Source: Alnus glutinosa (lineage: Eukaryota > Streptophyta > Magnoliopsida > Fagales > Betulaceae). Taken from it: a DNA stretch of 64,000 nt. The stretch lies in assembly GCF_958979055.1 (NCBI RefSeq), contig NC_084892.1:4977501-5041500 (forward strand), in the 5' to 3' direction. A program made the translations under genes and the position numbers. Below, one piece after another: positions 39,801 to 48,430 of the stretch. Position 1 is the first letter of the stretch. Each line of letters begins with the position of its first letter. The notes under the pieces are model-generated. The model was not told the DNA's origin and did no database searches. It saw nothing but the letters and a program-made list of their open reading frames with translations.

Positions 39801-42426
39801 GATGAACTTGCCCTTCATCTCTTTCGTCTTCTTCGCTGTGACGCTTGATGAAACCGCCGACAACCCAGAGACCCTTAAATCAAACTTGTAGCAGTTCACC
39901 GCCATTCGCACCTTCTCACCGCCTTTCACCAACACCAAAGGAAGCAGATCAAGTGGAGTCACGGACACCAGCTTCAACCCCTCTCATCATCTCTGTCTAC
40001 CGAGTGTAGCACTGCTGCGTAGGAGAGACTGGACAGAATATCCCCCCTTTTGTTTCGCCTCAGAGAAAGGCACCTCAGAAACTAGCAGCCACTCCTTTGC
40101 TTCAAGGAAGGCCAGCATCTACAGCAACTCACCCACAACCCGAGACCAACCCCAACCTTCACGGCCTTCAGGGAGCCAAATAGCCCCTTTTCGACCACCC
40201 TCAGCGTAGGCTACCACCTCTACGTAGCAGCCGGCCTTGTTACCACCCACTCAGACCATCAAGGCTTTCACATGCTCCTGGAAAGACTTGACGAAGTCAT
40301 TCTTCACTGGAACCTTCAATGCCTCCTCAACAGTGGCCATTAACCACGCTGAGCCTTGGAGACCCAAAAAAATGAACCCACAAAACCCATTCCTCCTCTC
40401 CTCCAAGCGAAGTTCAGACGCTTCTGCATTCACCGAAAAGGAGAAACCTTTAGCTTCCACAGAGAAGCAACACTCCATCTTTGCCTAGTCTAGAGAGTTA
40501 CAGGAAGAAACACCATGGAGACATACCCACGAAGCAGCCCCTCAGCACCACCAGCCAAAAACCAGGACCAAGCAAGCTCGGAAAAGGAGAAATCAGAGAA
40601 ACCACTTTCCCTGGATTTTGAAGTTCTTTCTTTGATGCAGCAAGATATGCCCCCTCTCTTTTGAAACCATTTGTCCAAATGGTAACCACAATGTTGGTGC
40701 TATAAAGCTTCTCAGACCTTTCTCATAAATCGTTCTCATTGGAATTGGACTCTTTTTCACAGAATTAGGTGGACCTAATGTCTTTCTAGCTTCTAGAGGT
40801 AAAAAAAATGGTGTACTCAAAGTAGAGATGGTTTACATGTTTGCAGAATGGGGATGTCTTGAGTACCCTCTTCATGGAAGTGGGGCTGTTGTTGATGCTC
40901 TTGTCCAAGGAATGAAGAAGTTTGGTAGATCAGCTTACCAACTATTTTCCAATCTGAACCTTGAGGAAAGTGTTCATTTTAAGGGGTAGCGAGTGTTAGG
41001 CCCCATTGAAACAGGAAGGAGTGGGCTGGACTGTGAGGGATGGAGTGCTCTGTTTTGTGGGGTAGAAAACATGGCAGAACATGGGACTCTTGTGAGCAGC
41101 ATGGCAATGATCATGGCTTATGGAGGAAATGATTCCGGATAAGTGGGGAGTGGACTTGGCTTAGCTAGTGATAATATTTTGGTTATGGTATCATGTAAGG
41201 TAGTGTGTAGAGTTGTGTGAACGAGTGCTGTGTATGTGGTTAGTGTTGGGAATGTGGGTAGTTAGTGGTGCACTGATCTATGTGGTTAAAAGAATATGAG
41301 AATTGTGTTTAGGGCAGAGAAGAGAAGAACCCTTGATCTTGTACTGAGGTGTGTTCCCACCCTAAGTGGAACTTTAAAATGCAATTTTTATTCCAGTTCT
41401 TGCTCATTTCATTCGAGTCCCCTCACCTTGTCCCTAGCCCATGTTGCCATCCAACCTATATCAATGAGAAATGAAATCCCTCAAACAGAAAACAACTTCA
41501 TGAATGCAATTTGTTCTCACAAGCTTTGCTTGAAACTGAGTGACTCCATGTACTCTTTACTCTATGATTTAGCACACCTTGTTCCTCTACTATGATTTTT
41601 CTTGTATTTGATTACTAACTGAACTATAGCTCCTCAACCATGATTTTTGTTCATCCATCATTTCAACTTCAAGTCTTCATATTTAATTTCATATAGTCTT
41701 TTTTACCAGAAATTCAACAGCCAATATTTAACTCAAACCCCAATCAAATGTTTCTTGCACCCATGATCAAATATTATATTTCATTCAATTTCTAACCCTC
41801 ATAATCTTTTCTATGACTCTATCCATCATCAGCACTTGCGTCTCATCATCAACAATGGATCATGATCCTCTAATCTCAAGCTTCATCACCTGTCTAATCT
41901 GAGTACAATTATACTTACTCTGAGACACCCTTAATTTGTAATTGAAATCTTCTTTTCATATAATTACAGTACCTATACAAGGGCCTTTGTTCTTTTTTTG
42001 CATGTCCATCAAGCAAAGCAAAAGGAAGAGTTCCGTATGTCATTATCTGCACACAAGCTGCTTTGTTTTCCTTCTTTATAATTTCATATTTATGCAAGTA
42101 TATACTGGATTCATTACAAAGTATCAAAATAAGCAGAAAATTAATGCAATATTTAGGAACCCAGTTGAGCAAACAAAAGATATAACACAACGGTGACTAA
42201 AAAAGAAAAACCCAAGACTTCTGCAGCAACAGAACCAAGAAATTTACAAAATGCCAGAAGTGTACCACTACAAAATACATAATCAACCAGAAAAGGCAAA
42301 AGTAAAAAAAGAAAAAAGAGAGGGGACAGTGACCTGGCGGAGAGGGTAGAGTAGAGAGGAGAGGCGAGGTCTTCCGAACAAATTGAGGCGAAGAGAGTGT
42401 ACAAGTGAAGGCCTAACGAAACCCAT
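25243..42426 (-). CDS. RECA2: organellar RecA recombinase, RECA2 type
   Basis: Eight exons join in phase to 403 codons plus stop: 42426-42334, 37068-37008, 35567-35344, 33182-33095, 28211-28039, 27806-27660, 27544-27410, 25533-25243. Exon 1 (ATG at 42426) encodes an Arg/Ser/Leu-rich, acid-free transit peptide ([20 protein letters not shown]), predicting mitochondrion and/or plastid. Exon 3 has [18 protein letters not shown]. Exon 4 has Walker [10 protein letters not shown]. Exon 5 has [10 protein letters not shown] with the catalytic-type Glu, and Walker B VDVIVVDS. Exon 6 ends LFLNQ. Exon 7 has [12 protein letters not shown]. Exon 8 has [11 protein letters not shown] and the C-terminal lobe. 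The protein would form ATP-dependent filaments on single-stranded DNA for organelle genome recombination. The gene spans 17 kb because introns took in LINEs and LTR elements. Exons 1 and 2 rest on splice logic and phase, and the exon 7 donor (AAG|GTCATC) is weak. Confidence 0.93.
26406..26583. repeat. 89-bp tandem duplication in RECA2 intron 7
   Basis: CTAGATCTACTTTCACATCT... to TGATTTCCTTGT occurs at 26406-26494 and again from 26495, with a few differences only at the end of the unit. The near-identity suggests a recent event. Confidence 0.85.
26890..27130. repeat. degenerate minisatellite in RECA2 intron 7
   Basis: Motifs like GGTGATATTTCAGCCGGTTC, a variable T-rich part and TGCTGTTTTT recur about six times with a period of roughly 35-45 bases. 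It runs straight into the internal side of the Copia-type LTR at 27218. Confidence 0.6.
27218..27371 (+). mobile_element. short LTR with polypurine tract, retrotransposon 3' end
   Basis: Begins TGTTAAAG and ends CTTAACA (TG...CA with inverted ends), 154 bp, preceded by a polypurine tract TTTGGGGAGGAG. This arrangement marks the 3' LTR of a plus-oriented, Copia-type or TRIM element. No matching 5' LTR was seen. Its end lies 38 bases from RECA2 exon 7. Confidence 0.65.
29380..32093 (+). mobile_element. L1-type LINE, 5'-truncated, decayed, in RECA2 intron 4
   Basis: Plus-strand frames give the LINE series in order: [19 protein letters not shown] (about 29390), the fingers of the reverse transcriptase with [16 protein letters not shown] and GMRQGDPLS (about 29916-30395), FADDSLIF with the catalytic FADD (about 30440), the zf-RVT zinc-binding region ([11 protein letters not shown] to [19 protein letters not shown], about 31315-31720), and poly-A at 32078-32093. 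Stops and frameshifts break it repeatedly, and the endonuclease is gone. It runs antisense to RECA2. Confidence 0.9.
32094..33094. other. rest of RECA2 intron 4, no gene
   Basis: Non-coding. 32105-32290 resembles an LTR fragment (ATTATAAATAATACAGGAGC followed by a T/C-rich run), but ends and target duplications cannot be fixed. Confidence 0.4.
33319..33359. repeat. (TA)n microsatellite, about 20 units
   Basis: Uninterrupted alternating T and A in RECA2 intron 3, just upstream (in gene sense) of the Walker A exon. Confidence 0.95.
34325..34870 (-). mobile_element. LINE 3' fragment in RECA2 intron 3
   Basis: The minus strand reads [20 protein letters not shown], then [15 protein letters not shown] and a Leu/Phe-rich tail. 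These match the zf-RVT C-terminal region of plant LINEs (the LMW-IWRERN motif). Frames are broken. It lies in the same orientation as RECA2. Confidence 0.75.
36020..36255 (+). mobile_element. LINE 3' fragment of a second family, RECA2 intron 2
   Basis: The plus frame reads [20 protein letters not shown] and then [16 protein letters not shown], the C-terminal signature of plant LINEs of the HLRWFGHVQRRP type. Then comes RERTRDPYS followed by CCCCAATTAGTTGGGAT, typical of their 3' end. It is antisense to RECA2. Confidence 0.75.
36790..36842. repeat. 53-base poly-A run
   Basis: Uninterrupted A in RECA2 intron 2, preceded by AGTGAAAAG. On the RECA2 sense strand it is a poly-T run close to exon 2. 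It may be the tail of a retroelement whose body is not recognisable; its length in the assembly may be inaccurate. Confidence 0.8.
38051..38493 (+). repeat. 5' LTR
   Basis: Aligns with 40994-41425 through shared blocks such as GCAGCATGGCA, GGCTTATGGAGGAA, GTTAAAAG and GGGCAGAGAAGAGAAGAACC. The two LTRs differ at many positions, implying an old insertion. The right border is placed at TCA just before TTGGTATCGG. Confidence 0.85.
38513..38622 (+). pseudogene. gag start of the gene-capturing retrotransposon
   Basis: The ATG at 38513 opens a short frame ([20 protein letters not shown]) typical of the coiled-coil start of plant gag proteins. It stops at TAG 38620-38622; a second TAG is at 38632. 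Past these stops the same frame runs into [11 protein letters not shown] and then, without a shift, into the captured flavoprotein sequence at 38684. Confidence 0.7.
38684..40985 (+). pseudogene. captured carotenoid-isomerase-like (CRTISO family) FAD oxidoreductase fragment
   Basis: The first part (38684-39131) starts with the dinucleotide-binding motif [15 protein letters not shown], continues with [27 protein letters not shown] and [14 protein letters not shown], and has stops at the codons after GSAAH and TSPNSV. After the nested LINE the second part (40630-40985) continues with [15 protein letters not shown], then [20 protein letters not shown] and [15 protein letters not shown]. The family is the plant FAD/NAD(P)-binding, prolycopene-isomerase-like oxidoreductases. 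The piece covers roughly the N-terminal half with an internal loss. No intron was seen, so capture from mRNA is likely. It cannot encode a working enzyme. Confidence 0.85.
39132..40613 (-). mobile_element. nested LINE, minus strand, 16-bp target duplication
   Basis: GATTTTGAAGTTCTTT flanks both ends (39116-39131 and 40614-40629). The poly-T run just inside the left end is the poly-A tail of a minus-strand element. The minus frame at 40478-40251 ([30 protein letters not shown]) resembles the ORF1 of plant LINEs; the frame at 39753-39442 has no clear domain. Reverse transcriptase is absent, so the copy has an internal deletion. It splits the captured flavoprotein sequence. Confidence 0.88.
40994..41425 (+). 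repeat. 3' LTR
   Basis: Partner of 38051-38493. Preceded by a purine-rich stretch (AAGGGGTAGCGAG) that may be the polypurine tract. Confidence 0.85.
41426..42333. other. RECA2 intron 1, gene-proximal part
   Basis: AT-rich intron with no element recognised. The donor next to exon 1 is CGCCAG|GTCACT. Confidence 0.5.
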
Positions 42427-42646
42427 TTTTTGTAAAGGCTTTTTCTCTGAATATTTTAGCTCTACGGTTTTTTAAAAAGGTTCTATATTCTTAGGGTTTT
42501 TGAGATGAAAGGAAGACGCGCCATTTTTTTGTTTTTTTTGTTTTGCCTGGTAATTGTCTGTTCTTGTAGTTGTTGTGTTTTTGCAGTGGTGCCCCTATGT
42601 ACCTCGTTATTAGCTTTTCACCTCTTGTGTTTTTGTTTTTTTTAAA

Positions 42647-42653
<7 letters not shown>

Positions 42654-42677
<24 letters not shown>

Positions 42678-42681
42678 TATT
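42654..42681. repeat. (AT)n microsatellite
   Basis: About 13 AT units between the RECA2 upstream region and the 3' end of the neighbouring LINE, next to a T8A12 run that may be the LINE tail. Confidence 0.85.
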
Positions 42682-45085
42682 CTAATTGAATATGAAAAAA
42701 GGGTTACAAGGTTTAGTCTTTCCCACTTCTTATCCTATTAGAAGATAAGATAAGAGATCCTATGAGAATGCTTAAAAAAACATGATTGGAAGCTGCCCAC
42801 TTAGCTAAACAATGTGTCCGAAAATTGGCACTATGAGGCACTTTCAAAGCATTCCAGCTAAGAATGAAAGATAAAAGTAAACTAATATCTAAATGCAATT
42901 AGCAAAAGACCAATAAGAGAAAAAGAAGAGGATTGTTGATAGCAAGAATAACAAGTAAAGCATCTCCCTCTAAAAATAAATTCCCACAACCAAAAGATGC
43001 AGTCACCTGAGAAGTCAAAAGAGCAGCAGAAGCTTCTCCAATAAGTGGATCAGAATAAGTCAACTTTTGCGTAACAGCTAGAATAATATTACCATTTTCA
43101 TCACTAATAACTGATGCAGGAACAACAAAATCATCATGGACAACAACATCAAAATTTCCTTTAATACATCCAGCAAAAGGTGGAATCCAGAGAGAAGGTA
43201 AAATAGAGTCAGACCAAGCCTGACAATGCAAGCCCAAAGTATAAGAAATCTGCTTGATTGCTTTTGCAGGAGAAGGTTGAATTCCATCATGAATAAGTTT
43301 ATTCCGAGCTATCCAAATGAAGTCTAAAGTGAGATAAGCAAACAATTATAATTTCCTAACTTCATATTTAGGAATAGCAAGCATCATCACGGCCTCACAA
43401 GAAAAATAATAGCAAGAATCCAATCTGATATATGTCTATAGGCGAAAGCTGAGGGAAAAAGAGGCCAACTAGAGCTCCTCCATAAAATTATAGCTAAATC
43501 ACATTCAAATAAAATGTGAAATAAGGTTTCAAGAGAATTCTTACAGAAGGGACAAACCCAAGCATCCATATCCTCGGAGATAATAAAACGACCTATATTT
43601 GCACGTGAATGCAACATATCCAAAGCAATCTTCCATAAGAGATGTTTAAACCTAGCCTGGATTTTGAGACCCCAAAGGGATTTCCAGGTATCCATAGAGA
43701 AAGGAGAAACACAAACCCTTTGAACAATAGAAATCTCATGCGCATATTTCACTGAAAATTGCCCTGAAGGAGACGGAGCCCAAAACCCATTTATCAAATG
43801 AAGAGATGCGAAATATGAATACTCATGATATTCTTAACAGTAGTAGGATCAAAAAGATCCATCAACGACTGAATGTTCCACACACGATCTTCTGTAAGTA
43901 GCAGATCATTAACAGAAAAGAAGGCAACACAACCAAATTTGCATTTGGTCTAGGTCTGAAATTTGGCATTAAAGGAATCCATGGAAAGTCCCAAACATCC
44001 ACATTCAAACCATTAGAAATAGAAATACATGCTCTCAATTCAACAACTTTACGATTTTTCAATAATCCTTTCCAAAGCCAAGAATAACAAGGATTATAAG
44101 AAGCCTTGAAAAAAGAGATACCATTAGTAAGATACTTATTTCTAAGACATTCTACCCACAACAGAGGTTGATTGATTGTCATCTTCCAACCAAGTTGAGC
44201 CAATAAAGAATGATTTAGAAATTCCATAGAGCGAATACCCAATCCCCCCAAGGATTTAGGCTTGCAAATACTATCACATGAAATAAAGGACATACATCTT
44301 TTCTTATCATGTGGAAAACCTGCCTAAAACTTCCGCAAACCTGCATTAAGCTCCAAACAAAAGGACTTTGGTAGAATAAAAAGAGACAGCATAAGTCGAA
44401 ATTGCATTTGCTACAGACTTAATAAGAGTAGTTCTAGTCGCTTGAGACAACAATCTAGCTTTCCAACCATAAATCTTAGCAAATTTACGATCTTTAAGTT
44501 CAATATAAGAATCATTCTTTCTCCTTTTCAAGAAGAGAGGAATACCAAGATACTTAACTCTGGTAAGAATATGAGCAAGGTTCAAAATGCCATTGATAGA
44601 AACCCTTGTAGCTGGTCGGCAGTTCTTGCTAAAAAACACAACAGATTTGGCCATATTAATATGCTGACCAGACCAAGAAGAATAAGTATCAAGACAATTA
44701 ATAATAACGTCAGCCTCTCTAACACTAGCTCGAGAAAAAATCATCACATCATCAACAAAAAGAAGATGAGAAATAGCAGGGCATAAACGAGACATCTTGA
44801 TACCATGGAGAAGACCCCTATTTTATGCTCTCAAAATAAGTCTTGATAAAATCTCCGATCCTAAAATAAATAGGAAAGGAGAAAGAGGATCTCCTTGCCG
44901 AAGACCACGAGAAGGTAAGAATTTTCCAAAAAGAGCTCCATCAATCATAATGGAGAAAGAAGTAGTAGTAATACATTGCCTAATCCATTGAATCCAAGTA
45001 GAATTAAAACCAAGTAAAGCTAAAATCCGTAATAGAAATTCCCATTCAATTGAATCAAAAGCTTTATCCATGTCTAATTTCTTGA
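42682..45085 (-). mobile_element. L1-type LINE with RNase H, 5'-truncated
   Basis: Minus-strand frames in order: reverse transcriptase MDKAFDSIEWEFLL and LRQGDPLSPFLF (45071-44823), HLLFVDDVMIFSRA with the catalytic F-DD (about 44765), KYLGIPLF, SLGGLGIRSMEFLN (about 44245), the zinc-binding RVT region KSLWGLKIQARFKHLLWKI to WVCPFCKNSLETLFHILFECD (about 43700-43490), and an RNase H domain FDVVVHDDFV to LFLEGDALLVI (about 43160-42930), ending SANFRTHCLAKWA. Only a few stops and frameshifts occur, so it is younger than the LINE in RECA2 intron 4. The endonuclease and ORF1 are missing. Confidence 0.92.
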
Positions 45086-45839
45086 AGCTCTTTATTTACT
45101 GTCCAGCATAACAAATTTTTTAAGTTGATCCAATAACTAATTTTTAAAAAATTTGTATAGGGGAAAGACATAAATATGCTAAATATTCTCATCGAGCAAA
45201 AGACCTCAGCTAACTTAGCTAACAAGCCAAATACTATTGTCATTTGATATTTAGAGTATTAATGTTCTGAAAGTGCTTGGAAATAGCACACGGCCATCTC
45301 ATGTGTTGAGATAACTCATCTTTACCAAACACACTAACACTCGATATCTTTGCTCCAACTCATTTTTTCTACCCACTTCCAAAGAAGCCGTGGATTTTGC
45401 ACTCGCTCAACAACCCTCTCTCTCTCTTTACTTTTATAGCTTCCAACGGAAATTAATTATGGTGGATCATACGGCAATCATCTGTTGTGGGCATGCCAAT
45501 ACATGATTATGCTTGATTAGGAAAAAAACCTATGAATGCTGATAGTCGGATGCTCATTCACACCCCTTTATCAGTCACTTCAAATAAGAGTTACTCTTCT
45601 TTTGATTCATAATCACTCATATCTATTTTTTAATAAAATGAGATACGCATGCATTTTTAATAGTAATGACAAGATTAGAAAAAAAATAAAAATAAATAAA
45701 TAAATAAAAATGCATGTGCATATCACTTGCAATGTGTCTATCTAATTTCTTCTAAAAATCATACTAAAATAAAAATAAAATGAAAAAGCTAACGTGCTTC
45801 GCCTTCTTAATGCAAAAACAGAGAATGAGAGAACAGACT
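45086..45839. other. spacer between LINE and Copia element
   Basis: AT-rich, with AAATAAATAAATAAAT repeats near 45690. No gene or RNA gene seen. Confidence 0.5.
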
Positions 45840-46260
45840 TGGAAGCTTAAAATTCCAAGCTGCAAGGACTCTACTATATATAGTGTTTTGAGAGCTTTAC
45901 AGAATCTACTCTAATAGGGAAGTTACAAAGTAATCGTTCCTATACATCGAATATGTGGTGCAAGGAAAGAAATACAACAGAAAAATAGGAAAAGAAGAAC
46001 AGAATTAGGCAACATATAGCCGTTAGTCATATAAGGCAGTATATGACCGTTTGGGGAACACTGTCGCAGTGAATCACAAGCACGTGATTGTAGGATCGTG
46101 ATACTCGGGATCAATGTAATCGTGTATATTCTGAGTAATCAAAGGGATGCTAATTCCTGGACGTGTAAGGCATGTATGGTTTGCGGATGCGTGGGCTGCA
46201 AGAGCTTGATTTGCCGAACCATCTGCGGATCCTTGGACAGCAAGGTCTCCTGTCTTAACA
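45840..46260 (-). repeat. Copia 3' LTR
   Basis: TGGAAGCTTAAAATTCC to CTGTCTTAACA on the plus strand. Differs from 47642-48064 at only a limited number of positions, implying a fairly recent insertion. Confidence 0.9.
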
Positions 46261-47641
46261 GCCCCCCGCAAGCTGATGGGAGGTGCAACAATCATCAGCT
46301 TGTCACGCAGGAAGAGAAACCAGGCAGAGGTGAGCCCTTTGGTGAATATGTTTGCACGTTGATCGTGAGTGAAAATGTAGCTAGTGGTAAGGTCTTTATG
46401 CAACATTTTCTCTCGGATGAAGTAGTAGTCCACTTCAACATGTTTGGTTCGAGCATGATAGATGGGGTTTGAGGCCAAGGCAATGGCACCCATGTTGTCA
46501 CACCAGATGCGTGGAGGAGCTGGAAGAGGAACTTGGAATTCTCGAAATAGCATTCGGAGCCAGTAGAGTTCGGTAGTGGTCACGGCTAAGGAACGGTAAT
46601 TCTGCTTTTGTGCTGGAACGTGAGACCACGGGCTGCTTCTTGGCATGCCGGGAAATCAAGCGAGAGCCAAGAAAAACGCCATAGCCACCGGTAGACCTGC
46701 GATCAGAGGGGTCCCCCGCCTAGTCCGAGTCGCGGTAGGCGTGTAGACTGAGGGATCCTTTGGTGAAGAGCAATCCAAAATCGGGGGTACCCTTCAAGTA
46801 GCATAGCACCCGTTTGGTTGCACTAAGGTGAGCAGTCATGGGGCAATGGAGAAACTGGCAAAGCTGGTTGACTGTGAAAGAAATGTCAGGCCGGGTGAGC
46901 GTGCAGTATTGAAGGGCACCAATGACATGTCGATATAGGGTGGGGTCTGGAAGTGGATCGCCATCAGAGGCTGTGAGCCGCTTTCCGGAAGTGCATGGGG
47001 CTGAGTAGGGCTTAGCTACATCCATGTTGACACGATGAAGTAGGTCCACAATATACTTGGATTGACTGAGATGCAAATGTTGAGGATCTCGGTGTACATG
47101 AATGCCGAGAAAGTATGATAGATTACCAAGGTCCATGAGATTGAATTCGGCCTGCAAACTTGAGATCAAATTGTTAATAACAGGCAAATTATTGCTTGTG
47201 ACAATAATGTCGTCAACATACACAAGTAGGAAAATATGAATGGAGGAGGTATGAAGGAAAAATAAGGACGTGTCCACCTTAGAGCCAACAAACCCTCGGT
47301 CGAGAAGAGCTTCAGATAGGTGATGAAACCAGGCCCTTGGTGTTTGCTTGAGGCCATAGAGAGACTTACCTAGCTTGCACACATGGCTGGGATAGCGAGG
47401 GTGAACGAAACCTTGTGGTTGTTCCATAAACACCTGCTAAGTGAGTACTCCATGGAGGAAAGCATTGGAGACATCGAGCTGTTTAGAGGCCAGTTGAAAT
47501 TGAGGGCAAGAGCTAGGAGTAGCCAAACTGTGGTAGGTTTGATTATCGAGCTGAAAGTCTCATTATAGTCGATGCCATCATGCTGTTGGAAGCCTTTTGC
47601 AATGAGCCGGGCCTTGTATCGATCAATAGTTCCATCGGCCT

Positions 47642-48064
47642 TGGAAGCTTAAAATTCCAAGCTGCAAGGACTCTACTATATATAGTGTTTTGAGAGCTTT
47701 ATAGAATATGCTATAATAGGGAAGTTACAAAGTAATCGTTCCTATATAGCGAATATGTGGAACACAAGCAAAGAAATACAACAGAAAAATAGGAAAAGAA
47801 GAACAGAATTAGGCAACATATAGCCGTTAGTCATATAAGGCAGTATATGACCGTTTGGGGAATACTGTAGCAGTGAATCACAAGTACGTGATTGTAGGAT
47901 CGTGATACTCGGGATCAACATAATTGTGTATATTCTAAGTAATCAAAGGGATGCTAATTCTTGGACGTGTAAGGCATGTATGGTTTGCGGATGCGTGGGC
48001 TGCAAGAGCTTGATTTGCGGAACCATATGCGGATCCTTGGACAGCAAGGTCTCCTGTCTTAACA
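47642..48064 (-). repeat. Copia 5' LTR
   Basis: Partner of 45840-46260. It contains a TATATATAG motif like its partner. Its outer end lies 366 bp upstream of the FAX start codon, and it is transcribed away from that gene. Confidence 0.9.
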
Positions 48065-48385
48065 CTTAAGCCTAGCCCAAGCTTTGACAGGCCTTGTGTT
48101 AGGATATCCAAGTTAACCATAATTGTAACTGCAATTAATTAAGTAAGGTTATGTGAGTGTAGGAAATGGTTACTGGACAGGTGTTTGGACTGTCCGAACA
48201 AAGAGGGTTCAAGCTATTTGCACACGTGTCCGAACAGGTGAGGTCCTTCCCCTTCACTCAACACCTGCCGTTTTGCACGGATCTTAATCTATTTTGACCA
48301 AATATAGAGTAGAACAAGTGTGATATATTGAACGAAGCTTTAGACAATTTAATTACATACAACAAAACTTCATATTCAGAAGTCA

Positions 48386-48426
48386 GACCCCTTCTCTCTC
48401 TTTCCCTCTCTCTCTCGCGCGCGCAA
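48386..48426 (+). promoter_or_regulatory. pyrimidine-rich and GC-alternating leader of the FAX gene
   Basis: A CTTCTCTCTCTTTCCCTCTC run followed by CGCGCGCGC ends five bases before the ATG at 48431. CT-rich stretches near the transcription start are common in plant housekeeping genes. No convincing TATA box was fixed upstream. Confidence 0.45.
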
Positions 48427-48430
48427 AGCA

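Larger units (their letters stand above)
38051..41425 (+). mobile_element. LTR retrotransposon carrying a captured host gene fragment
   Basis: Two LTRs (38051-38493 and 40994-41425) both begin TGTTAGGCC and end in TCA. The 5-bp flanks are CCTTA and CCTTG. A primer-binding site TTGGTATCGGAGCC, like that complementary to initiator Met-tRNA, follows the left LTR. The interior holds only a gag start (38513-38622, with EKLEDEV coiled-coil character) and a captured flavoprotein fragment. There is no protease, integrase or reverse transcriptase, so it needed another element's enzymes. A LINE (39132-40613) is nested inside. Without that it would be about 1.9 kb. It sits in RECA2 intron 1, antisense to the gene. 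Confidence 0.88.
45840..48064 (-). mobile_element. Copia retrotransposon with large 5' internal deletion
   Basis: Two near-identical LTRs of about 421-423 bp (45840-46260 and 47642-48064; TG...CA ends) flank only 1.38 kb. The minus strand encodes the end of the Copia polyprotein: a DGTIDRYKARL start right beside the 5' LTR (about 47640), QPQGFVHPRYPS, KSLYGLKQTPRAWF, the catalytic YVDDIIVTS (about 47215), then RNase H with a TAG at the AYRDSD site (46720) and a frameshift at about 46610. PBS, gag, protease and integrase are missing. A G-rich polypurine tract (complement GCGGGGGGC) precedes the 3' LTR. The flanks AGACT and CTTAA do not match, so no target duplication remains. Confidence 0.9.

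Noticed and set aside
42153-42404. 83-codon minus-strand frame near the RECA2 start
   Set aside because: It is in a different frame from the RECA2 transit-peptide exon and reads into the intron. The ATG at 42426 gives the in-phase exon.
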